Assembly (NCBI RefSeq): GCF_030123365.1 | Contig: NZ_CP126107.1 | Span: 5,107,501-5,171,500, forward strand | From: Neobacillus sp. SuZ13 | GTDB lineage: Bacteria; Bacillota; Bacilli; Bacillales; Cytobacillaceae | DNA: 64,000 nucleotides | Direction: 5' to 3' | Shown here: piece by piece, positions 54,392 through 61,627 of the stretch | Layout: each line of letters starts with the position of its first letter | How positions within the stretch are numbered: the first letter of the stretch is position 1 | Position numbers and translations under genes: made by a program | The notes under the pieces: generated by a model | Seen by the model: the letters and a program-made list of their open reading frames with translations, nothing else | Database searches by the model: none | Told to the model about the DNA's origin: nothing

Positions 54392-55606
54392 GTGCTTTCG
54401 TTTTCCCTCAAAATTCAACAAATTGTGAGTTATTTTGATAGAAGCCGTTATTTCTGTAGTTTACTATCCATCCTTCTTATTACCTTACTTTGTTTCCCTA
54501 AACTCGCCAATGCCCATGCATATAGTGCTAGTTATACAAAAATAACAATGGATGAAAAGAAAACTGAGTTAGTATTCACCCTTGATACTTTATCCCTTAT
54601 AGAACTATTACCCGATATTGACCTAAATAAAAACTGGGTACTTGAAAAATCTGAAGTAAAAAAAGAGCAGCATCATATTGAAGAATTAATTACTGAAGGT
54701 TTGACCTTGGACAAAAACAACAAAGAAGTTACTCCTAAAGTAGAAACAATGAAGTTAGTAAAAAAAGAAAACAAAGAGTTTCTTTCCACGACGATGACCT
54801 TTCCGGCCTTTTCCGCTGGGGATACAATCGTTTATAATGATGGCTTTTATTTTAATGATACGGGGACGAATTATGTTGATTTAATTTCGGCATCTTTTAT
54901 GGGCCAAACGAGTGAGGCCGTATTACAGGGAAAGGAACGGACTTGGACCATTCTTTTAACTGAGGTACAGCAGGAACAAGGTCAGGATCAAACCACCCAG
55001 CCTGCGCCTAGTACGGAACAAGATCAACCCAATGCAACTGCGCCAGAACCACAAACAACCACTTCTTCTTGGTTTTCATTTTTCAAATTAGGGATGCTCC
55101 ATATTATTACTGGCTATGATCACCTATTATTTCTATTTGCCTTGTTGTTAAGAAAACAAACCCTCAAACAGTATTTATCTATTGTTACATCCTTTACATT
55201 GGCACACAGCATCACCCTTAGCCTTGCCGTATTAGGTTGGATCACGTTACCTTCGCCTTTTGTTGAAGCAACCATCGCCTTTAGTATTTGTTACGTGGCT
55301 TTAGAGAATATTTTCCGCAAGGAGATCAGACACCGCTGGAGTATTACCTTTCTTTTCGGTTTAATTCACGGGCTTGGGTTTGCGAGTATCTTAAAAGAAA
55401 TGGAGATTACTAAAAGCCATCTTGCTGTAGCATTAGTTAATTTTAATCTGGGTATTGAAGCGGTGCAGTTAGCGATTGTTCTTTTACTAGTGCCATTACT
55501 TACGTATATTTTTAGATTAAAGATCTCAAGTAGATTCATCCAAATTGGTTCATCAATCATATTTATTTTAGGAGCAATTTGGCTAATGGAACGAATCTTT
55601 TCATAG
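54392..55606 (+). CDS. HupE/UreJ family membrane protein with extracytoplasmic domain
   Basis: The 404-residue protein has a signal-like first helix ending near ANAHAYSASY, an extracytoplasmic domain (about 45-215), a Gln/Pro/Thr-rich linker and about six C-terminal membrane helices with His motifs HIITGYDHLLFLFALLL, FTLAHSITLSLAVLGW and FGLIHGLGFASIL. HupE/UreJ proteins are associated with nickel or cobalt uptake; this longer HupE_UreJ_2-type version is common in bacteria but its role is less clear. The start is GTG seven bases after AGGAGG. A 6-bp palindrome, TCACAT-AAA-ATGTGA, lies at 54295-54309. It converges with the nucleotidase gene at a shared terminator. Confidence 0.82.
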   Translation: MLSFSLKIQQIVSYFDRSRYFCSLLSILLITLLCFPKLANAHAYSASYTKITMDEKKTELVFTLDTLSLIELLPDIDLNKNWVLEKSEVKKEQHHIEELITEGLTLDKNNKEVTPKVETMKLVKKENKEFLSTTMTFPAFSAGDTIVYNDGFYFNDTGTNYVDLISASFMGQTSEAVLQGKERTWTILLTEVQQEQGQDQTTQPAPSTEQDQPNATAPEPQTTTSSWFSFFKLGMLHIITGYDHLLFLFALLLRKQTLKQYLSIVTSFTLAHSITLSLAVLGWITLPSPFVEATIAFSICYVALENIFRKEIRHRWSITFLFGLIHGLGFASILKEMEITKSHLAVALVNFNLGIEAVQLAIVLLLVPLLTYIFRLKISSRFIQIGSSIIFILGAIWLMERIFS

Positions 55607-55621
55607 AATTTTATTAAACCG

Positions 55622-55655
55622 AAAAAACCCCTGAAAAATTCTTTCAGGGGTTTTT
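55622..55655. terminator. Bidirectional terminator
   Basis: AAAAACCCCTGAAA and TTTCAGGGGTTTTT form a long stem with T tracts on both strands, between the convergent HupE and nucleotidase genes. Confidence 0.92.
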
Positions 55656-55667
55656 CTTGTTAACTAA

Positions 55668-58600
55668 TTACTTTACCGTTACTTTCTTAGCCTTACTTAC
55701 ATTGCCAGCTTTGTCTACTGCTGTGACTTCAACCACTTTGCCAGCTTTTTGTTTTTTAATTGAGATCGAGAACTTGCCATATTTATCAGCCGTTTTAGAA
55801 CCAATCACTTTGCCGCTCACTTTTACAACGACATTTGAATAGGCTTCTGCTTTACCGGTTACTTTGGTAGTTTTCACAGTAATTTTATCAACAGAAGGTG
55901 TGCTTGGAGCTTTTTTATCAATCGCAAATTGAACAGTTGTTTTGTTTCCGGCAGCATCAAATACCACTAATGTGTAGCTTCCGTCTGTTTTCACAACTGT
56001 TTTCGTTGCAATAGCTCTTCCATTTAATAAAGCTTTACCTTCATTAAAGTAAATAACTACATCTCTTTTGTAAAGACCATTATTAACTACACCACTGACT
56101 ACTGGAGCAATTTTATCTAGAACTTTAATTGTTGTTTCACTCTTATTGCCAGCTCGGTCTGCCACAACTACTTTTAAAACCGTACCCGCATATTGTGCAG
56201 CTGGTAATGTTACAGAGAATTTGCCATTTACACCAGTAGTCGTAGTACCAAGAATACCTTTGCTGTTAGATACAGTAACTGTAGAACCAGCTTCAGCTGT
56301 TCCAGAAACCACTTTATCTTTGTTACTTACTGCATTTACGACAGCTTTATTCGGAGCAATAACGTCAAGAACGAATGTAGATCCAATTGGACTTAAGTTG
56401 AATGATAAATCAACAGAGAATGCGAATAACAGAGTACCTTCTTTAAGTGGCGCCATTAATGGAACACTGAAATTACCGTTTTCATCAGCTGTTAAGTGGA
56501 CCTTCAAATTGAATCCATTTGTAATATAGACATGTGTTCCTGGTTCTGCACCATGACCTTTAATTTCAGTAGACATATTAGTAACTGGGTCAAATACAGG
56601 AGCATTTGGATCAGTTACGTCTTTAACCGTTAACCGAACTTCTTTTAGGTTAAGTGCTTTATCCGTAATCGTAACGACAACTTCAGTTCCTGCTTTTTGA
56701 ACTGGAATGTCTACAGAGAAGCTTCCATCTTCAGTGGCAGTAGTAGTTTTATTAACGACTCCTGCTGTTACCACAACAGTTGCCCCTGCTTCTGTTTTAC
56801 CAGTTACAGTTGTTGATTGGTCTGTTACTTCATTAACTGATGCAGTTACTTCTTTATCAAGTATAATTCTATCTTCAATTTGTGCCGCAACTGGTTGTGG
56901 TAAGGATTTGAAATACTGGACAAATCCGTCTAAGTCCACAACGTTTGTTACTCGATTTTTACCAGACTTAAGGACCGCAAAGCCGTCGCCGCCGTCTGCC
57001 ATAAAGTTGTTTACTGTAATTGTGTATTCTGCAGTTGGATCTAATGGTGTACCATTTTCTAAATAGATATCAAGCACCTTGCTGCCGTATGGCTTATTAT
57101 CACTCCAAGTATATTTCAGACCTGATATTGCCATGATTTTATTATAGCTTGGTGGTGCTTGGAATTGTTGATTTAATAAGGTTCTAATTTGATCCCCAGT
57201 GACAGTCATTGTTACTAGATCATTACCAAATGGCTGAACCTTGAATAAATCGCCCCAAGTGATTGTTCCTGCTGGAAGTGGGTTACGAATACCGCCAGCA
57301 TTCATAAATCCTAATTGAGTGCCTGTTACGGAGCGCATACCATCAGCAATTAAGTTACCCAGTGCAGATTCACCAGAAGCATTGGCCACATTTGTAATTG
57401 CAGCAGATGTAGTACCTACTACTTGACTTACAACAGGTTTAATATCTTCTTGATAGCCGTCAAGTTCTGCTTTAATTTTTGCATTTGCTGTAATTTTGCT
57501 ATGAAGTGTGTCTACCACTTCAGCCTTTGTTTGATCCTTAATCACATCTCCTGTAGTAGGGTCAATGGTTAAGTCAATATCAGAGAAGGCAGTACCATAA
57601 GACCAAGATTGAACTAATACTTTTCCATCAACATTTGTATTGAGATATTTATGATCATGTGCACCATAGATAACGTCAACAGCAGGGTCAATCGCTTTAG
57701 CCATGTCAACAACCTTACCAGTTGCTTCTGAACCATCAGTTTTTGAAGTTCCAGGATCATGTGCCATTACAACAATCGTATTAACGCCCTGATCCGTTAA
57801 TTCTTTTGCATATTTGTTCACTGCAGTTACTTCATCAGTGAATTTAACACCCTCTACACCCTTTGGAGTAACAATTGTTGGTGTTTCAGTTGTTACAACA
57901 CCAATAAAGCCAATTTTAACGCCATCTACTTCTTTAACAGCATATGGAGGTAAAATTGTTTCATTTGTTTTTTCATCGACTACGTTTGCTACAACGTAAT
58001 CCATTGTTGAACCAGTAAACTTGCCATATTTCTCTTCATATTGCGCAGTTTTCGGATGATCTCCACCGTGAATTAAACGCTTCATTTCTGCTACGCCTTC
58101 GTCAAATTCATGGTTACCGATTGTACCAACATCCATTCCGATTTCATTCATCATACGGATAGTTGGCTCATCTTGTAATAATGCAGATACTGGCGGGCTT
58201 GCTCCAACAAGGTCACCAGCCTGTATCATTAGAGTATTAGCAGGGTTTACTGCTTCTCTGTCTTTTAGGTAAGCGGCTAACCATTCGACACCCCCAGAGT
58301 AATCAACAACTTTACCAGTAGAGTCTTTGACAGATCTCCAAGTATCAAGCTGACCATGGAAGTCATTGATACCTAATAATTGAACATGTATATTTTGGTC
58401 TAATTCATACAGTTCGTATCCTGCTTTAGTGGTTGATGCACCAAGATCTTTTACATCTGGTTGTTGCCCAAGGTATGCTTTTGCATCTGGAGCAGAGTGG
58501 AAAACAACCTTTGCTACGCCGCCAATCGGTGCAATCTTCCAGTTGTTATCTGCCACAGGATTGATGTTACCTTGCGCACTGATATAATCCATAAGGATTT

Positions 58601-60350
58601 GACGGTTTTCGAATGGAGAATCTACAACAGGTTTTAAATTCTTCAATTCAGGTAGACCACCGCTTCCGCCAGCACGATAGTTATTAGTCGCAATGATGAA
58701 TTTTTGGTCCATTTTAACAGGAGTTCCATCCATCATTCTTAGGTTCACAACACGTTCACCTTTTGGTTTCGTCACATCAATGTCGTATTTCACACCATCA
58801 ATGACATCATAATTGTATGGGCGGAAATCGTAATCAAGTAAATCTTGCGGTTCTGCATTATTCGGGTCAATTGTATTGAATTGTTTCGCTGATTCTTCAA
58901 TCCACCTCTTCACTTGATCGCCTGTAACTTCAAGAGCCTTTAATGTGTTATCAAACAAATATAAATCCGCGGCACTCTTAATGGTTACATCGCCCTTAGC
59001 AATATTTGTATAATCGCCAACGCCACCACGGCCGCCTTTAAATGGAGCTGCTGCTGCAAGGACCGGATAATCTTTATATTCTGTGTTTGCAATCGCCTTT
59101 TTCACGTAATCCATCTGTGCTGCATTAACAATTTGTGTGGAAGCGTCATCCATGACACGGGTGAAGAAACTGTGCATTGGAATTTCTGTCGTACCGATTT
59201 TTCCACGTACATAAGCAAGTGTTTGCTCATGAACGGCTTGTGCATCACTAACAATTGTTGAGTCTGATGCAGTGTCAGCAGAAACTGGACGGTTAACCGA
59301 TTTAGAATTAGCCTTATCAACAGTCCACTTGCCATTTGCATCTTGTATAAGTGCTAAATCGAGGACACCTAGGTTATTTCCCCAGAAGCCTGCTTCGACC
59401 GCTTGTACTCCATTGATTGTACCATTGGTATTATCAATGCCAGTCTTGCCTGTAAATGATGCATCACCTGGGAAGTTTACGTGTGCATGTCCAAATAGCA
59501 TGGCATCAATGCCAGGTACTTTTGTTAAATCGTAAACGGCATTTTCTGCAGCTTCTTGACCTTCGGCAGCGATATCACAGCCCGAGTGAGCAATTGCGAC
59601 AATAACATCTGCTCCATCAGCTTTCATTTGCGGGATAAATTTATTTGCTTGGGCAACAATATCTTTAGTAATGACTTTACCAGTTAGGTTATCTTTATCC
59701 CACTGCATGATTTGCGGTGGTGCAAACCCGATGACCCCAACCTTAATCACATGTTCATTGCCGCCAGCATCCTTAATCGTTTTGTCTACAATTTTATAAG
59801 GAGTGAAATAGTTAACATCATTTGTTGAGTCGGAATCGTGGTCGTCTTTATAAATGTTAGCGTTTACAATTGGAAATTGTACTTCTTCTTGTACGTCTTT
59901 TAAGTAGTCTAAACCATAGTTGAATTCATGGTTCCCAACAATACCTGCATCATATTTTAAATAGTTCATTGCTTTGTAAATAGGATGAGTATCGTTTGGT
60001 CCAAGTTTATTTACTTTTGCTACATAACTTGCAAGTGGATTTCCTTGAATCGTATCACCAGCGTCAAATAGCATAGAGTTGTCGACTTCAGATCTAGCTT
60101 GTTTGATTAAAGTAGCTGTTTTTGCTAAACCATAATTTGTTACAGGTGCATCTTTGAAATAATCGTACGGCAATACATTAGAATGCAGGTCCGTAGTTTC
60201 TAAGATTCGTAGTGTAGCCGTATTCACTGTTCCTTCAGCTTTTGCAGCCTGTGGGAAAATATTCAATGGAACTGTTGTAAGCGCTAACGCTGTTGCTAGA
60301 GAAGTATTAAGCATACGTCTTTTCATGCTTCTTTTTATCTGTCTCTTCAC
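55668..60350 (-). CDS. Double 5'-nucleotidase / 2',3'-cyclic phosphodiesterase with Ig repeats (YfkN-like)
   Basis: The 1560-residue secreted protein has a basic signal peptide (about 1-38). It contains two metallophosphatase/5'-nucleotidase units. Unit one (about 45-560) has ETTDLHSN, AGDTIQGNP, GNHEFNYGLDY, AHSGCD and FGHAHVNFPG; unit two (about 650-1140) has GINDFHGQLD, AGDLVGASP, GNHEFDEG, AHDPG and GAHDHKYLN, with the nucleotide-binding region NAGGIRNPLPAG. The layout matches B. subtilis YfkN, a trifunctional wall enzyme that releases phosphate and nucleosides. Five Ig-like repeats follow (about 1150-1560). No LPxTG signal is seen. GTG at 60350 has GGCGG seven bases upstream; a TTG seven codons earlier lacks one. 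Confidence 0.9.
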   Translation of the reverse strand: MKRQIKRSMKRRMLNTSLATALALTTVPLNIFPQAAKAEGTVNTATLRILETTDLHSNVLPYDYFKDAPVTNYGLAKTATLIKQARSEVDNSMLFDAGDTIQGNPLASYVAKVNKLGPNDTHPIYKAMNYLKYDAGIVGNHEFNYGLDYLKDVQEEVQFPIVNANIYKDDHDSDSTNDVNYFTPYKIVDKTIKDAGGNEHVIKVGVIGFAPPQIMQWDKDNLTGKVITKDIVAQANKFIPQMKADGADVIVAIAHSGCDIAAEGQEAAENAVYDLTKVPGIDAMLFGHAHVNFPGDASFTGKTGIDNTNGTINGVQAVEAGFWGNNLGVLDLALIQDANGKWTVDKANSKSVNRPVSADTASDSTIVSDAQAVHEQTLAYVRGKIGTTEIPMHSFFTRVMDDASTQIVNAAQMDYVKKAIANTEYKDYPVLAAAAPFKGGRGGVGDYTNIAKGDVTIKSAADLYLFDNTLKALEVTGDQVKRWIEESAKQFNTIDPNNAEPQDLLDYDFRPYNYDVIDGVKYDIDVTKPKGERVVNLRMMDGTPVKMDQKFIIATNNYRAGGSGGLPELKNLKPVVDSPFENRQILMDYISAQGNINPVADNNWKIAPIGGVAKVVFHSAPDAKAYLGQQPDVKDLGASTTKAGYELYELDQNIHVQLLGINDFHGQLDTWRSVKDSTGKVVDYSGGVEWLAAYLKDREAVNPANTLMIQAGDLVGASPPVSALLQDEPTIRMMNEIGMDVGTIGNHEFDEGVAEMKRLIHGGDHPKTAQYEEKYGKFTGSTMDYVVANVVDEKTNETILPPYAVKEVDGVKIGFIGVVTTETPTIVTPKGVEGVKFTDEVTAVNKYAKELTDQGVNTIVVMAHDPGTSKTDGSEATGKVVDMAKAIDPAVDVIYGAHDHKYLNTNVDGKVLVQSWSYGTAFSDIDLTIDPTTGDVIKDQTKAEVVDTLHSKITANAKIKAELDGYQEDIKPVVSQVVGTTSAAITNVANASGESALGNLIADGMRSVTGTQLGFMNAGGIRNPLPAGTITWGDLFKVQPFGNDLVTMTVTGDQIRTLLNQQFQAPPSYNKIMAISGLKYTWSDNKPYGSKVLDIYLENGTPLDPTAEYTITVNNFMADGGDGFAVLKSGKNRVTNVVDLDGFVQYFKSLPQPVAAQIEDRIILDKEVTASVNEVTDQSTTVTGKTEAGATVVVTAGVVNKTTTATEDGSFSVDIPVQKAGTEVVVTITDKALNLKEVRLTVKDVTDPNAPVFDPVTNMSTEIKGHGAEPGTHVYITNGFNLKVHLTADENGNFSVPLMAPLKEGTLLFAFSVDLSFNLSPIGSTFVLDVIAPNKAVVNAVSNKDKVVSGTAEAGSTVTVSNSKGILGTTTTGVNGKFSVTLPAAQYAGTVLKVVVADRAGNKSETTIKVLDKIAPVVSGVVNNGLYKRDVVIYFNEGKALLNGRAIATKTVVKTDGSYTLVVFDAAGNKTTVQFAIDKKAPSTPSVDKITVKTTKVTGKAEAYSNVVVKVSGKVIGSKTADKYGKFSISIKKQKAGKVVEVTAVDKAGNVSKAKKVTVK

Positions 60351-60653
60351 ACTTTTTCCGCCCTTCGACAAAATAATTAGTATTGCATGACTATTCTACT
60401 AACTTTTCCAAAAGAATAATAGACCTTTTTTTAAAAATTTATCATTTATTTACAATAATATTTTTTGAGAATTCATCCTTTTAATCTATTGTTTTAAGGG
60501 AACTATCCAATTTCTGATAAATAATTCATGAAAGAATTATTGCCAAAAAATCCAGTTAAAAAATATGTAAGTTTTTCAAATATATGTATTAAATTTCGAT
60601 AAATTCTGATATTCTAAAATATAGTTCAAAATACCGTTGTGGAGGAAAACTTG
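60351..60653. other. Divergent yfkN-like/LCP intergenic region
   Basis: This 303-bp region is very AT-rich. It holds an inverted repeat, AATAATTC-ATGAAA-GAATTATT at 60520-60541, without a T tract; it might be an operator. A weak -10-like TATTCT lies near 60611. No ORF was recognised. Confidence 0.4.
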
Positions 60654-61577
60654 ATGAGAGCTAATAAAAAGAAAAAGAGAACGTGGCTCCGCGTAACTGG
60701 AATTGTGTTAATTTTACTATTAATCGGAATAGGAGTTTATGCCTATTCAGTATATAATTCATTAACAAATGCTGTCGAAACCATGCATCATCCTGTCGAC
60801 CGTACATCAGAAAAGCGGACTGAGGAAGTATCCTTGCAAAACAAGCAGCCGTTTTCCGTTTTACTTTTAGGGGTTGACCAGCGTAAAGGGGATAAAGGCC
60901 GTTCAGACACCATGATTGTTTTATCAATTAATCCGAAGCTTAATTCGGTTAAGATGCTAAGTATTCCAAGAGATACACGTACGGAAATTGTCGGTAAAGG
61001 TACAGAAGATAAAATTAACCATGCCTATGCATTCGGCGGCGAAGAAATGGCGATGAACACAGTGGAGCAGTTTTTAGATATCCCCATTGATTACTTTGTA
61101 AGAGTGAACATGGAAGGTTTTAAAGATATTGTCGATGCCGTTGGCGGCATAACGGTGGATAATGATTTGGACTTTTCTTATGGAGGCTATCATTTTCCTA
61201 AAGGGGAAGTAACCTTGAATGGCAAAAAGGCTCTTGCCTATACTCGAATGAGGAAAGAAGACCCGCGCGGTGATTTTGGCCGCCAAATACGCCAGCGTCA
61301 AATTATCCAAGGGGTTATAAAAGAAGGTGCAAGTTTATCATCACTAGCCAATTACAGTGATATCTTCTCTGCACTCGGAAAAAACGTAAAAACAAATCTC
61401 ACCTTTGATCAAATGGTTTCTATTCAAAAGAACTACAAAAGTGTCGGTGGTAACATCGATCAAATGACCATCAAAGGCAATGGAACAAGAATTAACGGCA
61501 TCTATTACTTTGTCGTTCCCTCTGACGAAAAAGAGCGACTACAGACAGAAATGAAAACACAGTTGGAAACTACTTAA
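60654..61577 (+). CDS. LCP family cell-wall polymer ligase (TagU/LytR type)
   Basis: The 307-residue protein has a basic N-terminus (RANKKKKRTWLR), one membrane helix at about 13-35 and an LCP domain at about 68-220: FSVLLLGVDQRKGDKGRSDT, MLSIPRDTRTEIVGKG, KINHAYAFGG and YTRMRKEDPRGDFGRQIRQR. It should attach teichoic acid or another undecaprenyl-linked polymer to peptidoglycan, a second LCP enzyme besides the tagV product. GGAGG lies eight bases before the ATG at 60654; the GTG at 60639 overlaps that site. TagT, TagU and TagV cannot be separated by sequence reading alone. Confidence 0.9.
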   Translation: MRANKKKKRTWLRVTGIVLILLLIGIGVYAYSVYNSLTNAVETMHHPVDRTSEKRTEEVSLQNKQPFSVLLLGVDQRKGDKGRSDTMIVLSINPKLNSVKMLSIPRDTRTEIVGKGTEDKINHAYAFGGEEMAMNTVEQFLDIPIDYFVRVNMEGFKDIVDAVGGITVDNDLDFSYGGYHFPKGEVTLNGKKALAYTRMRKEDPRGDFGRQIRQRQIIQGVIKEGASLSSLANYSDIFSALGKNVKTNLTFDQMVSIQKNYKSVGGNIDQMTIKGNGTRINGIYYFVVPSDEKERLQTEMKTQLETT

Positions 61578-61582
61578 GGTAA

Positions 61583-61620
61583 AAAAACAGTCTGCCAGAA
61601 GATTTGGCAGACTGTTTTTT
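61583..61620. terminator. Bidirectional terminator after the LCP gene
   Basis: AAAACAGTCTGCCA and TGGCAGACTGTTTT form a perfect stem with T tracts on both strands, between the convergent LCP and protease genes. Confidence 0.93.
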
Positions 61621-61627
61621 ATTGTCA

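Noticed and set aside
56146..57066. Plus-strand ORFs opposite the YfkN-like Ig repeats
   Set aside because: They are low-complexity Thr/Val/Pro-rich mirror frames of a long coding region, with no ribosome binding sites or family motifs.
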